Shown one piece after another: positions 22,603 to 32,273 of a DNA stretch of 35,732 bases. This stretch comes from an uncultured Pseudoflavonifractor sp. (GTDB lineage Bacteria; Bacillota; Clostridia; Oscillospirales; Oscillospiraceae). The first letter of the stretch is position 1; every line of letters starts with the position of its first letter. The notes beneath the pieces are model-generated. The model worked only from the letters and a program-made list of their open reading frames with translations, was not told the DNA's origin and did not search any database. The position numbers were made by a program, and so were the translations under genes. The stretch covers positions 1 through 35,732 of the forward strand of contig CANPTT010000022.1 in NCBI GenBank assembly GCA_947577065.1, written 5' to 3'.

Positions 22603-24141
22603 ATGGATACTTCTGAAGTCCGGAATATCCCCGCCGTGGAGATGCGGGACATTACCAAGGTCTTCGGCAGGGTACGCGCCAATGACAAGGCGCAGCTGAC
22701 CCTTTATGCCGGGGAGATCCACGCCATTTTAGGGGAAAACGGCGCCGGAAAAACCACCCTTATGAATATCCTCTACGGGCTCTATCAGCCCTCCTCCGGT
22801 AAGATCCTGGTGCGGGGAAACCAGGTGCGATTTTCCGGTCCCAACGACGCCATCGCCGCCGGTATCGGCATGGTACACCAGCATTTCATGCTGATCCCCC
22901 CCTTTTCCGTGGTGGAGAATATCATTTTAGGCATGGAACCCCTGCAAGGAATCGGCCGGATCGACATCAAGACCGCCGCACGTCAAGTGGAGGAGCTCTC
23001 CCGGCAATACGGTCTGCATGTAGACGTCAACGCCAAGATCCAAAATATCTCTGTCGGCATGCAGCAGCGGGTGGAGATCCTGAAGGCCCTTTATCGGGGC
23101 GCCGACATCCTTATTCTGGACGAGCCCACAGCCGCGCTGACGCCACAGGAGATCACGGAATTGTCCTCCATCCTGAAGGGCCTTGCCCAGGAGGGAAAAA
23201 CGGTGGTCATCATTACCCACAAGCTCAAGGAGATCAAAGCCATGGCCCACCGCTGTACGATAATGCGGCAGGGCAAATATGTAGGTACTGTAGATGTGAA
23301 TGCGGTGAGCACCCAGGATATGGCGGCTATGATGGTGGGACGTCAAGTGGAATTCACCACGAAAAAAGGGCCCTTCCGGCCCGGAAAAGACATTTTACGG
23401 ATCCGCGGCCTCCACGCCCGGGATTATCGGGGTGTGGAGATCCTAAAGGGTCTTGACCTGTCCGTACGCCAAGGTGAGATCGTGGGCTTAGCCGGGATCG
23501 ACGGAAACGGTCAAACGGAGCTTGCGGAGATCCTATCCGGGCTTCGAAAGGCAGACTCCGGCAGCATCACCATTTGCGGCGCCGACGCCTTCAACAAAAC
23601 TCCGGACGTTCTTTTCTCCCTCGGCGCCTCCAGCATCCCAGAGGACCGGCAAAAATACGGCCTGATCCTGGATCTGTCCGTATCACAAAATCTTGTGATC
23701 CAGAACATAGGCAAGGAGCCCTTTTCCCGCCGGGGCAGGCTTTGTCCCAAGGCCATCGGCGCCTATGCCAAGGAGCAGATCCTACAGTTTGATATCCGAC
23801 CCCAGGACTGCGAAAACCGTCCCGCCCGCCAACTCTCAGGCGGCAATCAGCAGAAGATCATCGTTGCCAGAGAGGTCCAAAACAACAAGGAGCTCCTGAT
23901 CGCAGTCAACCCCACCCGCGGCCTGGACGTGGGTGCCATCGAATATGTCCACCGCTATCTTGCCGCCCACCGAGATCAGGGAAAGGCTGTTCTGCTGATC
24001 TCCTTTGAATTGGATGAGATCATGGATCTGGCGGACACCATCCAGGTCATCTACGATGGGAAGATCACCGGTGGCATGTCCAGCGATATGGCGGACGAAA
24101 AGCAACTGGGACTTATGATGGCGGGAGGTGACCAGGCATGA
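22603..24141 (+). CDS. ABC transporter ATP-binding protein, double NBD (NupO/YufO-like)
   Basis: 512-aa ATPase with two fused nucleotide-binding domains. Domain 1 (about 5-245) is intact: Walker A GENGAGKTT, Q-loop VHQHF, signature SVGMQQR, Walker B ILILDEPTAAL, and the switch His in VIITHK. Domain 2 (about 260-500) has the degenerate Walker A usual for this group (GIDGNGQTE, no Lys), a good signature LSGGNQQK, and a Walker B lacking the Glu (LLIAVNPTRGLD). One hydrolytic site per chain is therefore expected. ATG 22603 follows AGGAGG. Its stop overlaps the next start as ATGA. Confidence 0.95.
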   Translation: MDTSEVRNIPAVEMRDITKVFGRVRANDKAQLTLYAGEIHAILGENGAGKTTLMNILYGLYQPSSGKILVRGNQVRFSGPNDAIAAGIGMVHQHFMLIPPFSVVENIILGMEPLQGIGRIDIKTAARQVEELSRQYGLHVDVNAKIQNISVGMQQRVEILKALYRGADILILDEPTAALTPQEITELSSILKGLAQEGKTVVIITHKLKEIKAMAHRCTIMRQGKYVGTVDVNAVSTQDMAAMMVGRQVEFTTKKGPFRPGKDILRIRGLHARDYRGVEILKGLDLSVRQGEIVGLAGIDGNGQTELAEILSGLRKADSGSITICGADAFNKTPDVLFSLGASSIPEDRQKYGLILDLSVSQNLVIQNIGKEPFSRRGRLCPKAIGAYAKEQILQFDIRPQDCENRPARQLSGGNQQKIIVAREVQNNKELLIAVNPTRGLDVGAIEYVHRYLAAHRDQGKAVLLISFELDEIMDLADTIQVIYDGKITGGMSSDMADEKQLGLMMAGGDQA

Positions 24142-25250
24142 GCTCAAAAAAATCTTCAGCCCCGTCCACCCTGGGCCGCTCCTTCTGGCAGCGCGTCCTG
24201 TTTCACAATATGTCCGACACTCTGCTCGCCATTGTTCTGGGGTTTCTTATGGGAGCGCTGGCGCTGGTCATTGCGGGATATTCGCCGCTGACCGCGTACG
24301 GAAAGCTCTTCTCGGTCATCTTTGGCTCTCCCCGAAACATGTCCTACAGCTTTATTGAGTTTGCCTCCCCCTATATCCTCACCGGACTCTCCGTGGCCTT
24401 CTCCTTTAAAACCGGTATTTTCAACATCGGCGCGGAGGGACAATATGTGGTAGGGAGCGTGGCCGCCCTTCTGGTGGGATACTTTATCCACGCCCCCGCT
24501 TTTATCCATATCCCGCTGTGCATTTTTGCCGCCATCCTGGCCGGAGTCCTCTGGGGAGCCCTGGTGGGCATACTAAAGCTGCGCTTTGGCACAAATGAGA
24601 TCCTATGCATGATCATGTTCAACTGGATCGCTTACTATCTGTCCAACTATATCGTAAATCTCCGCCCGGTCCTGTCGGCCCCCGGAAAGACCTGGTCCCA
24701 CACCATTCAGGATACGGCCAAGATCACCATCTCCGGCTGGTCAAGCCTTCTCTCCAACAAGGTCCACGCGGGAATATTCCTGGCCCTGGCCGCCGCCTTG
24801 GCCGTCTACTACATTCTGTACAAGACGACCCTGGGCTTTCGGCTCAAAGCGGTAGGACACAATATAAACGGTGCGAAGTTTGCCGGTATCCCCACCGAAA
24901 AAGCCACCATGATCACCCTGATGATCTCCGGCGGTCTGGCCTCTCTGGCCGGAGGGTTACAGGTCCTGGGCGTCACCTATAAGATCAGCCAATTCGCCGG
25001 TCAGGAGGGCTACGGCTTTCAGGGCATCACGGTCGCCCTGATCGCCTCCTCTCATCCCCTGGGGGTCATATTGGCCGGTCTCTTCTACGGCGCTATGAAA
25101 TTCGGCGGCACCCGCTTTGACGCCCCCTCTGAGATCGTAGACATCATTATGGGCTGTATCGTATTTTTCATCGCCATATCCGGACTGATCCGGGCCAATA
25201 TCCAACGGCTGGCCGAAAGGAGAGATAAGCATGCAGCAAATGATCCGTGA
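24138..25250 (+). CDS. ABC transporter permease (NupP/YufP-like)
   Basis: 370-aa inner-membrane permease of the nucleoside-type BMP importers, with about 8-10 hydrophobic segments. Family elements: TGLSVAFSFKTGIFNIGAEG near residue 82, FGTNEILCMIMFNWIAYY near 150, LGFRLKAVGHN near 230 and QEGYGFQGITVALIA near 285. Its ATG overlaps the ATPase stop (24138-24141), so the two are translationally coupled. It pairs with the next permease to form the channel. Confidence 0.94.
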   Translation: MSSKKSSAPSTLGRSFWQRVLFHNMSDTLLAIVLGFLMGALALVIAGYSPLTAYGKLFSVIFGSPRNMSYSFIEFASPYILTGLSVAFSFKTGIFNIGAEGQYVVGSVAALLVGYFIHAPAFIHIPLCIFAAILAGVLWGALVGILKLRFGTNEILCMIMFNWIAYYLSNYIVNLRPVLSAPGKTWSHTIQDTAKITISGWSSLLSNKVHAGIFLALAAALAVYYILYKTTLGFRLKAVGHNINGAKFAGIPTEKATMITLMISGGLASLAGGLQVLGVTYKISQFAGQEGYGFQGITVALIASSHPLGVILAGLFYGAMKFGGTRFDAPSEIVDIIMGCIVFFIAISGLIRANIQRLAERRDKHAANDP

Positions 25251-26205
25251 TATCGCCGTCATTCTGAACGCCACTCTGATGTACACTCCCCCTCTTCTCT
25301 TTGCAGCCCTTGGATCCTGCTTTTCAGAAAAATGCGGTGTTGTGAATATCGGCATAGAGGGCATGATGACCATCGGCGCCTTTGTCGGCGCCGCCGCCGG
25401 ATACTACACCGGGAACCCCTGGCTGTCCTTTCTTCTGGCCGGGGTCGCCGGCGGACTGCTGGCCCTGTTCCACGCCTTTGCCTGTATCACTTGCAGAGCG
25501 AATCAGACCATTTCCGGTACCGCTATCAATTTCTTATCCAGCGGCGTCTCCGTTTTTGTCTGTCGGCTCCTTTTTTCGGGCAATACGGAGACCATCCCTG
25601 TCTCCAACAAGCTTCCCCTCTTTTTGAGCGGCCTGTTTTCCTGGTGCGCAGAGCATCTCCCCGCTCCTCTGGCAGGTCTATTTCGCCCTAACGGTTTTTT
25701 GGACAATGTATTCAATACCTATGCCTCTACCTACCTGGCCTTTCTGGCGGTCCCCATTGTATGGTACGTTTTTTACCGCACCCAGTTTGGCCTTCGGCTG
25801 AGAGCCGTAGGAGAATACCCTCGGGCCGCCGACACCCTGGGGATCCATGTCGCGGGAGTACGTTACATCTGCGTGATCCTCTCCGGCATCCTGGCCGGTC
25901 TGGGTGGAGCTTCCCTCACCCTGGCCACCGTGTCCGCTTTTCGCCCCTCCATCGTTCTGGGGCAGGGATTTATCGCCATGGCCTCTGTCATCTTTGGCCG
26001 CTTCAGACCCCAGGGCGCCATGCTGGGCTGCATTTTGTTCGCATTCTGCAGCGGTCTGCGGGTCATCGTGGGCAGCAACACCTCCATTTCCGTCAATTTG
26101 ATCTCCATGATCCCCTATGTCGCTACCATTCTCTGCCTTGTCCTCTTTGTGGGGAAAAGTCAGATCCCCGCCGCCAGCGGTCTTCCCTACGAAAAATCAA
26201 AATAA
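25231..26205 (+). CDS. ABC transporter permease (NupQ/YufQ-like)
   Basis: 324-aa second permease, with about 8-9 hydrophobic segments. Family elements: YTPPLLFAALGSCFSEKCGV then NIGIEGMM near residue 35, a TISGTAINFL element near 95, GLRLRAVGEYPRAADTLGI near 190 and GQGFIAMASVIFGRF near 245. GAAAGGAGAG precedes ATG 25231, which lies 20 bases inside the previous gene. The operon then ends at a strong bidirectional hairpin. Confidence 0.94.
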   Translation: MQQMIRDIAVILNATLMYTPPLLFAALGSCFSEKCGVVNIGIEGMMTIGAFVGAAAGYYTGNPWLSFLLAGVAGGLLALFHAFACITCRANQTISGTAINFLSSGVSVFVCRLLFSGNTETIPVSNKLPLFLSGLFSWCAEHLPAPLAGLFRPNGFLDNVFNTYASTYLAFLAVPIVWYVFYRTQFGLRLRAVGEYPRAADTLGIHVAGVRYICVILSGILAGLGGASLTLATVSAFRPSIVLGQGFIAMASVIFGRFRPQGAMLGCILFAFCSGLRVIVGSNTSISVNLISMIPYVATILCLVLFVGKSQIPAASGLPYEKSK

Positions 26206-26211
26206 AAAGCA

Positions 26212-26256
26212 GGCCCGTGTTTCGGCAGGACATTCCGAAACACGGGCCCGTTCTCA
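26212..26256. terminator. Bidirectional terminator
   Basis: Perfect 14-bp stem (26212-26225 with 26235-26248) and a nine-base loop between the permease and the convergent perR-like gene. TTCTCATTTTTT follows on the plus strand. Confidence 0.88.
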
Positions 26257-26652
26257 TTTTTTCCCTTCATCCCGCTTCCCACACTCCGGGCAAAGCCCGG
26301 TAAAGGTCAAATCATGGCCCTCCACCCGAAAGCCGGGAGCCGCCTTGGCTGCCGCCGCGTCGATAATAGGATCCTGCTCCAATTCCAAATCGAAGACCTT
26401 TTCACAGCCCTTACAGCGAAAATGGCTATGGGGACGGACGTCCCCGTCATATCTCTCCACCGGGAAAGGCATTCGGATCAAGATCCCTTCCTGAGCCAAC
26501 AAGCTCAAGTTCCGATATACTGTCCCCAGGCTCAGGTTTGGATTGGTCGGCTTTAACCACTGGTAGACCATTTCCGCCGTAGGATGCTCTTTACTGCCCA
26601 CTACCGCATTATAGATCAGTTCCCGCTGTCTTGAATATCGTTTTCCGGCCAT
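26254..26652 (-). CDS. perR: Fur-family regulator, PerR-type
   Basis: 132-aa metal-dependent repressor. The winged helix (to about residue 60) shows HPTAEMVYQWLK and LSLGTVYRNLSLL. The structural zinc pair CxxC occurs twice (Cys80/Cys83, Cys121/Cys124). The sensing site fits PerR: Asp69, His75, His77 and Asp88, at the spacings of Bacillus subtilis Asp85, His91, His93, Asp104. The Asp at the last position (Glu in Fur and Zur) is the main reason for calling PerR. His23 would match His37 approximately. It probably controls the peroxide response. GGAGAA precedes ATG 26652. Confidence 0.83.
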   Translation of the reverse strand: MAGKRYSRQRELIYNAVVGSKEHPTAEMVYQWLKPTNPNLSLGTVYRNLSLLAQEGILIRMPFPVERYDGDVRPHSHFRCKGCEKVFDLELEQDPIIDAAAAKAAPGFRVEGHDLTFTGLCPECGKRDEGKK

Positions 26653-26676
26653 AGTGCGTTCTCCTTATAACAGGAA

Positions 26677-26720
26677 TTATTCTTATTATTAAAAGTACCA
26701 TATCCGCTCTAAAAAGGCAA
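26677..26720 (-). promoter_or_regulatory. perR promoter and candidate Per box
   Basis: Minus strand: TTGCCT (26720-26715), 17-base spacer, TACTTT (26697-26692), followed by TAATAATAAGAATAA (26691-26677). The last element matches 11 of 14 defined positions of the Per box I recall (TTATAAT-N-ATTATAA). Its position suggests autorepression. Confidence 0.5.
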
Positions 26721-26830
26721 GTGTTTTTTTGACTTTTTTGCTTCCTTTTTCCGTCAATCTTCCGCCGGTTTTGGGACATACTATCGCTTGGATGGAGATT
26801 CCAACGATCATGTTTCAGGAGGAGAGGGAA

Positions 26831-27106
26831 ATGAAGCGGAAAATTGGCTTAACAGCCCTGGCTCTTACGTTGACCGCCGCTTTGGCGGCCTGCAGCAGCA
26901 CCGCAGAGAACGATCCTGACCCCTCGGCCCCGGCAGTGGCTCCCACTGCCTCTGCCCATCCCAGCCCCACGGCCTCGCCTAACACGGTGACCAAGGGTCT
27001 GGACCGGGCAGCCCGGGACGTGGGGGACGCGGCCCGCGGAGCCGTGAACGGCACGGGTCGGATGATAGAAAACGCCGGCGACGCGATCCAGAACAGCACA
27101 TGGTAA
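26831..27106 (+). CDS. Small lipoprotein, unknown function
   Basis: 91-aa protein: basic start MKRK, hydrophobic helix and lipobox LAAC (Cys21), then a Pro/Ala/Ser/Thr linker (about 22-52). It ends in an amphipathic Gly/Ala/Asp/Arg-rich helix (GLDRAARDVGDAARGAVNGT) near residues 56-75. GGAGGAGAGGG precedes ATG 26831. It stands alone, divergent from perR, with a GC hairpin after it. I do not recognise the family. Short lipoproteins of this shape occur in Clostridia without assigned roles. Confidence 0.75.
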   Translation: MKRKIGLTALALTLTAALAACSSTAENDPDPSAPAVAPTASAHPSPTASPNTVTKGLDRAARDVGDAARGAVNGTGRMIENAGDAIQNSTW

Positions 27107-27111
27107 AAAGA

Positions 27112-27139
27112 GGGGCGGCCGGAAGATCCCGGCCGCCCC
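27112..27139 (+). terminator. GC-rich hairpin after the small lipoprotein gene
   Basis: GGGGCGGCCGG (27112-27122) pairs with CCGGCCGCCCC (27129-27139). No T-run follows, so termination efficiency is uncertain. Confidence 0.6.
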
Positions 27140-27286
27140 ACCCATCGTACGTAATCCACATTTGTGCCTGTGAAGTACGGAAGAACCAGGGCTGACACCG
27201 GTGGCCGCCCGCCGATACACCCCTGCCAACCCAGCGTGCTTTGCAGAACTCAGGCGTTCATCCCTCACCCCCACGCACTCCTCCCC

Positions 27287-27315
27287 TTGCCTTTTCCCCT
27301 TGGATTTGGTATGAT
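27287..27315 (+). promoter_or_regulatory. Promoter of the aconitase-like gene
   Basis: TTGCCT (27287-27292), 17-base spacer, TATGAT (27310-27315), about 37 bases before the ATG. The stretch 27140-27286 holds nothing else I can support. Confidence 0.6.
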
Positions 27316-27351
27316 ATTCTTATATATTTTATCCTGGAGGAGAGAGTATCC

Positions 27352-29559
27352 ATGAGCGTATCTGTCAAACGGGAAGGATTTTTTTATAGAAACGGCGGCT
27401 TTGCTCCCGCCCGATCCGAGCCCGGCGGAGCGGCGGCTGGTCGGGCAAAAACTATGGCCTATTCCATTCTGTCCACTCACAACCGGAGCGGAGATATGTC
27501 CCGGCTCCAGATCCAATTTGACGCCATGGCCTCCCATGATATCACCTATGTGGGTATTATTCAGACCGCTCGGGCTTCGGGACTGGAGAGCTTTCCTCTC
27601 CCCTACGTGCTCACCAACTGCCACAACTCTCTGTGCGCTGTAGGCGGCACCATCAATGAGGACGATCACCTCTTTGGTCTCTCCGCCGCCAAAAAGTACG
27701 GCGGAGAATTCGTCCCCGCCCACCAGGCCGTGATCCACTCTTACATGCGGGAGCGGTACGCCGCCCCCGGAAAGATGATCCTGGGCTCCGACTCCCACAC
27801 CCGGTATGGCGCTTACGGCTGTATGGCGATCGGGGAGGGTGGACCGGAGCTGGCCCGCCAGCTTTTGAAAAAAACGTATGATATCCCCTATCCCCCTGTG
27901 GTCGCCATTCACCTCACCGGCTCCCCCCGTCCCGGTGTGGGTCCTCAGGACGTGGCCCTGGCCCTGGTAGGGGCCACCTTCCAGAGCGGGGCGGTAAAGA
28001 ACGCCGTGCTGGAGTTCCTCGGTCCCGGCGTGGCCGCTCTCTCCATGGACTATCGCTCCGGCATCGACGTGATGACCACCGAAAGTACCTGTCTGTCCTC
28101 CGTCTGGTGTACCGATGAACGGACAAAGGCCCACCTGACAGCCCTGGGCCGGGGAGACCAATATAGAGCCCTCTCCCCCGCTGACGGGGCTTACTACGAT
28201 GGTTTGATAGAGATCGACCTGTCCGCCGTGGAACCCATGATCGCCCTGCCCTTCCACCCCTCCAACGCCTATCCCATCCGGGAGTTCAAGGCCAATATGC
28301 AGGACCTACTCCACCAGGTGGATGTGGATACCGCCGAACGCCTCGGCGTGAAGAATTCCCCTTCTCTTCTCTCCAAGGTCCAAGGCCATACCTTCCAGGT
28401 GGATCAGGGGGTCATCGCCGGCTGCTCCGGCGGTACCTACCAAAACCTGAAACGGGCCGCGGAAATTTTGAAGGGAGCCTCCACAGGAAGCGGCGGGTTC
28501 TGGCTCAGCTGCTACCCCGGCTCCATGCCCATCCATCTGGAGCTAACCAAGAACGGCTACCTGGCCGACCTGATGACCGCTGGATGCTCCATCCGCTCCT
28601 GCTTCTGCGGCCCTTGCTTTGGGGCGGGAGACGTGCCCGCCAACGGATGCTTCTCCATCCGCCACTCCACCCGGAACTTTCCCAACCGGGAGGGCAGCAA
28701 GCCGGGAGACGGGCAAATTTCCTATGTGGCCTTGATGGACGCCCGCTCCATTGCCGCCACAGCTTTGAACGGCGGCATCCTCACCGCCGCCGACGAACTG
28801 GAGGCCGTCCCCGCCGACCGTCCCGACGAGAGCTGGACTTATGACGATAGCGCCTACAAGTCCCGGGTCTACTACGGCGTGGGAAAGCCCCGGCCCGAGG
28901 AGCCCCTGGTTTTTGGCCCCAACATCACCGACTGGCCGGAGCAGATCCCCCTGCCGGAGAACCTGCTTCTCACCTGCTGCGCCGCCATCTACGACCCGGT
29001 GACCACCACCGATGAGCTCATTCCCTCGGGAGAGACCTCCTCTTACCGTTCCAATCCCATCAAGCTCTCCCAGTTCGCCCTTTCCCGTAAGTGCCCCAAG
29101 TATGTCTCCAACGCCCAGAAAGTCCAAGCCGAGGAAACGAAACGCCGCTCCGGGGCGGCGAAGGATTTCCCTGTGGACACAGGCATTGGCTCCTTCATCA
29201 TGGCCCTCAAGCCGGGGGACGGCTCGGCCCGGGAGCAGGCCGCCTCCTGCCAGCGGGTGCTGGGGGGCTGCGCCAATGTGGCGGCGGAGTACGCCACCAA
29301 GCGCTACCGCTCCAACGTTATCAACTGGGGAATGCTCCCCTTCATTGCCAAAGATGTGAAGGACTGGAACATCCAGGAGGGGGACTCTCTCTGCATCCCC
29401 GGTATCAAGGCTCTGCTGGAGGGGGACGGGGAGGAAATCGATGCCACCCTCATCCAGGAAGGCAAGCAGACCCCGGTAAGACTGACGCTCCCCGGCCTCA
29501 CCCGGGAGGAGCGGGATATCATTCTTGCTGGGTGCCTCATCAACTACTACGCCAAATAA
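27352..29559 (+). CDS. Aconitase-family hydratase (YbhJ-like)
   Basis: 735-aa member of the aconitase superfamily, closest in layout to the uncharacterised hydratase YbhJ. The [4Fe-4S] ligands fit: a Cys in [11 protein letters not shown], then 60 residues on, C-x2-C in [13 protein letters not shown] (62 residues separate them in mitochondrial aconitase). It also has [28 protein letters not shown] and a C-terminal swivel-domain element [13 protein letters not shown] 27352 follows GGAGGAGAG. It is monocistronic and converges on fhs. The substrate is unknown. The departures from canonical aconitase motifs argue against assuming citrate. Confidence 0.85.
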   Translation: MSVSVKREGFFYRNGGFAPARSEPGGAAAGRAKTMAYSILSTHNRSGDMSRLQIQFDAMASHDITYVGIIQTARASGLESFPLPYVLTNCHNSLCAVGGTINEDDHLFGLSAAKKYGGEFVPAHQAVIHSYMRERYAAPGKMILGSDSHTRYGAYGCMAIGEGGPELARQLLKKTYDIPYPPVVAIHLTGSPRPGVGPQDVALALVGATFQSGAVKNAVLEFLGPGVAALSMDYRSGIDVMTTESTCLSSVWCTDERTKAHLTALGRGDQYRALSPADGAYYDGLIEIDLSAVEPMIALPFHPSNAYPIREFKANMQDLLHQVDVDTAERLGVKNSPSLLSKVQGHTFQVDQGVIAGCSGGTYQNLKRAAEILKGASTGSGGFWLSCYPGSMPIHLELTKNGYLADLMTAGCSIRSCFCGPCFGAGDVPANGCFSIRHSTRNFPNREGSKPGDGQISYVALMDARSIAATALNGGILTAADELEAVPADRPDESWTYDDSAYKSRVYYGVGKPRPEEPLVFGPNITDWPEQIPLPENLLLTCCAAIYDPVTTTDELIPSGETSSYRSNPIKLSQFALSRKCPKYVSNAQKVQAEETKRRSGAAKDFPVDTGIGSFIMALKPGDGSAREQAASCQRVLGGCANVAAEYATKRYRSNVINWGMLPFIAKDVKDWNIQEGDSLCIPGIKALLEGDGEEIDATLIQEGKQTPVRLTLPGLTREERDIILAGCLINYYAK

Positions 29560-29560
29560 A

Positions 29561-29602
29561 AAGCCACCGCCCGATCTCAGCAGAGATCGGGCGGCTTGAT
29601 TT
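29561..29602. terminator. Bidirectional terminator between the hydratase and fhs
   Basis: AAGCC plus CCGCCCGATCTC pairs with GAGATCGGGCGG plus CTT around AGCA, followed by TTTTT. Confidence 0.9.
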
Positions 29603-29603
29603 T

Positions 29604-31277
29604 TCAAAACAGTCCGCTGATCCTTCCATCCTCATCCACGTCGATCCTCTCCGCCGCCGGGACTTTGGGCAGTCCCGGCATGGTCATGATATCCCCGGTG
29701 AGGGCCACGATAAACCCCGCTCCAGCGGAGACCTTCAGATTCCGGACAGTCACGTCAAAGCCCCCCGGCGCCCCCAAGAGAGTTGGGTCATCGGAGAAGG
29801 AGTACTGGGTCTTTGCCATGCAGATAGGCAGATCCCCAAAGCCCAGCTCAAAAAGTTTCTGGGCCTGCTTCTGGGCGTTGGGGGTAAGGATGGCCCTCTC
29901 CCCACCGTAGACCCTATTCACAATGGCGTTGAGCTTATACTGGATGGAGGTGTTCTCCTCATAGGCGAAGGTGAAGGACTCCAGCCGGGGCTCCTCCTCA
30001 CACAGGCGGATCACCTCCCGGCCCAAACTCTCGCCCCCGGCGCCCCCCTTGGCCCACACCTCGCTGAGGGCCACGTTGACGCCCAGCTCCCGGCATTTGT
30101 CCTCCACCAGCCTCAACTCGGCAGGGGAATCGGTGGGAAAAGCGTTAATGGCCACCACACAGGGCAGATGATAGGTATTTTTAATATTATCCACATGGCG
30201 CAAAAGGTTGGGAATCCCTTTCTCCAATGCCTCCAGGTTCTCATTGCCCAACTCAGCCTTGGCAACGCCCCCGTGATGCTTCAACGCCCGGACGGTGGCC
30301 ACGACCACCACCGCGTCAGGGGTCAGCTCCGCCATACGGCACTTGATATCCAGAAATTTCTCCGCCCCAAGATCGGCGCCGAATCCCGCCTCGGTGACTA
30401 CGTAATCCCCCAGCTTCAGGGCTGCGTCGGTGGCGATGACGCTGTTGCAGCCGTGGGCGATATTGGCAAAGGGCCCGCCGTGGATAAAGGCGGGCGTTCC
30501 CTCCAGGGTCTGCACCAGATTGGGCTTGAGGGCATCCTTGAGCAGGGCGGCCATGGCCCCCTCCGCCTTCAGGTCATGGGCGGTCACCGGCTCCCCGGAG
30601 CGGGTGTAGGCCACCACCATCCGGCCCAGCCGGGCCTTCAGATCGGCCAGATCGGCGGCCAGACAGAATACCGCCATCACCTCGCTTGCCACGGTGATAT
30701 CAAAGCCGTCCTCTCGCGGCACTCCCTGCATCCGTCCCCCCAGACCGTCGATAACGTTCCGGAGCTGGCGGTCGTTCATGTCCACGCACCGCCTCCAGGT
30801 AATATTCTTCCCATCGATGTCCAGAGCGTTGCCCTGTTGGATGTGATTATCCAGCATAGCCGCCAGCAGGTTGTTGGCCGCTCCGATGGCGTGGAAATCC
30901 CCGGTGAAGTGGAGGTTGATGTCCTCCATGGGGATCACCTGGGCATACCCACCCCCGGCAGCCCCCCCCTTCACGCCAAATACAGGGCCCAGGGAGGGCT
31001 CCCGCAGGGCGAGGCAGGTCTTCTTCCCCAGCCGGGACAGGGCATCGGCCAAGCCCACGCTGGTGGTGGTCTTTCCCTCCCCCGCTGGGGTGGGATTGAT
31101 GGCGGTGACCAGGATGAGCTTCCCCTTCCGGGGTTTGCTTTTGTATGCGGCGGGCTCTACCTTGGCCTTGTCATATCCATAGGGGATCAGAGCTTCCGCC
31201 TCCAAGTCCAACTTGTCGGCGATCTCCTGGATAGGCTTTGCTTTCACGCTCTGCGCGATCTCAATATCAGTGAGCAT
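29604..31277 (-). CDS. fhs: Formate-tetrahydrofolate ligase
   Basis: 557-aa cytosolic enzyme that makes 10-formyl-tetrahydrofolate from formate, ATP and tetrahydrofolate. It feeds one-carbon metabolism and, in acetogens, the methyl branch of the Wood-Ljungdahl pathway. The P-loop TPAGEGKTT is near residue 65. Other family stretches are [32 protein letters not shown] and the C-terminal [19 protein letters not shown]. Length is normal. GGAAGGAAGGG precedes ATG 31277. The SDR gene lies 18 bases upstream on the same strand, so they are likely co-transcribed. Confidence 0.98.
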   Translation of the reverse strand: MLTDIEIAQSVKAKPIQEIADKLDLEAEALIPYGYDKAKVEPAAYKSKPRKGKLILVTAINPTPAGEGKTTTSVGLADALSRLGKKTCLALREPSLGPVFGVKGGAAGGGYAQVIPMEDINLHFTGDFHAIGAANNLLAAMLDNHIQQGNALDIDGKNITWRRCVDMNDRQLRNVIDGLGGRMQGVPREDGFDITVASEVMAVFCLAADLADLKARLGRMVVAYTRSGEPVTAHDLKAEGAMAALLKDALKPNLVQTLEGTPAFIHGGPFANIAHGCNSVIATDAALKLGDYVVTEAGFGADLGAEKFLDIKCRMAELTPDAVVVVATVRALKHHGGVAKAELGNENLEALEKGIPNLLRHVDNIKNTYHLPCVVAINAFPTDSPAELRLVEDKCRELGVNVALSEVWAKGGAGGESLGREVIRLCEEEPRLESFTFAYEENTSIQYKLNAIVNRVYGGERAILTPNAQKQAQKLFELGFGDLPICMAKTQYSFSDDPTLLGAPGGFDVTVRNLKVSAGAGFIVALTGDIMTMPGLPKVPAAERIDVDEDGRISGLF

Positions 31278-31295
31278 GGCGATCCCTTCCTTCCC

Positions 31296-32066
31296 TCAAA
31301 TCTTTCTCAGCTTATCCCAAAGGGCCATGGGCACACAGGCAGGCAGCGCCTTTCCTCCCACCCGCATCAGGAAGGGGATGGGTCCACAGGTGACCACTCC
31401 CACCCCCAGGCCGCTCATGGTAAGACTCCAGGCCGCGGCGGCCTCCGGCCGCATGGCAAAGGGAGTGTGCCGGACAGCCTCCGGATTCGCGGTATCCCGG
31501 GCCACCGACATAAATTCCGTTTTGAGCCAGTAGGGACACACCGCCGTCACCAGCACTCCCCGGGTAGCCAGCTCCCGACGGAGCGCCTGGGTATAGTGGA
31601 GCAAAAATGCCTTGGTGGCGGCGTAGAGATTCATTCCCGGCAGAGGCTGAAAGGCGGCGCAGGAGGCGACCTCCAACACCCGGCTTCCCCTGTGAAGATA
31701 AGGGATGCATACCCTTGTCACCTCCACCGCGGCACGACAGTTAAGGGCGATCATATCCTCCGTTTCCCGGGCTGTCATATCCTCCGCCCCACCAAATTTT
31801 CCAAAGCCGGCAGCACAGACCAAAATGGATATCCAGGGCTTCTCCTCCTCCAGAGCTTGTTGTAGCATGTCAATGCTCCCCCGCTCTGTCAGATCCAAAG
31901 CCAGGATCCGACAGTCGCAGGCCAGCGAATCGGCCAGCGTGACCAGCCGTTCCTCCCGGCGTGCGATAAGCCACAACTCATCCAAGTCCATGACCTTATC
32001 TATATGTTTGGCGTAAGCCCGTCCCAGTCCGGAGGACGCCCCGGTAATGATCCCAACCTTTTTCAT
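31296..32066 (-). CDS. Short-chain dehydrogenase/reductase
   Basis: 256-aa classical SDR. The cofactor motif TGASSGLG (residues 9-16) is followed by an acidic-to-basic region (IARREERL) that suggests NADP(H). CAAGFGKFG stands in for NNAG, and the catalytic Tyr and Lys are in YAATKAF, with Ser in VASCAAF. The long C-terminal tail, including PEAAAAWSL, resembles the group of SDRs acting on lipids or ketones, but the substrate is unknown. GGAGGG precedes ATG 32066. It is 18 bases upstream of fhs with no terminator between, although no functional link is evident. Confidence 0.9.
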   Translation of the reverse strand: MKKVGIITGASSGLGRAYAKHIDKVMDLDELWLIARREERLVTLADSLACDCRILALDLTERGSIDMLQQALEEEKPWISILVCAAGFGKFGGAEDMTARETEDMIALNCRAAVEVTRVCIPYLHRGSRVLEVASCAAFQPLPGMNLYAATKAFLLHYTQALRRELATRGVLVTAVCPYWLKTEFMSVARDTANPEAVRHTPFAMRPEAAAAWSLTMSGLGVGVVTCGPIPFLMRVGGKALPACVPMALWDKLRKI

Positions 32067-32106
32067 ACTCTTCCCTCCTCAGGAGGTAGTATGGCCTTCT
32101 GCCCTC

Positions 32107-32135
32107 ATTTTACCACCAGAGGTAATTTGCTACAA
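32107..32135 (-). promoter_or_regulatory. Promoter of the SDR-fhs operon
   Basis: Minus strand: TTGTAG (32135-32130), 17-base spacer, TAAAAT (32112-32107). Confidence 0.7.
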
Positions 32136-32193
32136 GGGAAAATTTTATTTCCTGTTTTTGGGAAAAACACATAAATTTTTAATACATCCTTCA

Positions 32194-32222
32194 TTGACCC
32201 TCCGTCCTCGCTGTGGCATAAT
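32194..32222 (+). promoter_or_regulatory. Promoter of the DUF4342 gene
   Basis: TTGACC (32194-32199), 17-base spacer, CATAAT (32217-32222), about 50 bases before the ATG. Confidence 0.8.
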
Positions 32223-32273
32223 AAAAAGGCACGGGCGGAAGGCCCATCTCATTTTTTCAAGGAGGTCGTTCCC

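Noticed and set aside
31278-31295. A tetrahydrofolate or other riboswitch before fhs.
   Set aside because: Only 18 bases separate fhs from the upstream gene, leaving no room.
29091-31865. A 924-codon open frame on the plus strand.
   Set aside because: It runs antisense to fhs and part of the SDR gene, which have clear families, ribosome sites and promoters. The frame is open because of the GC-rich codon pattern of fhs.
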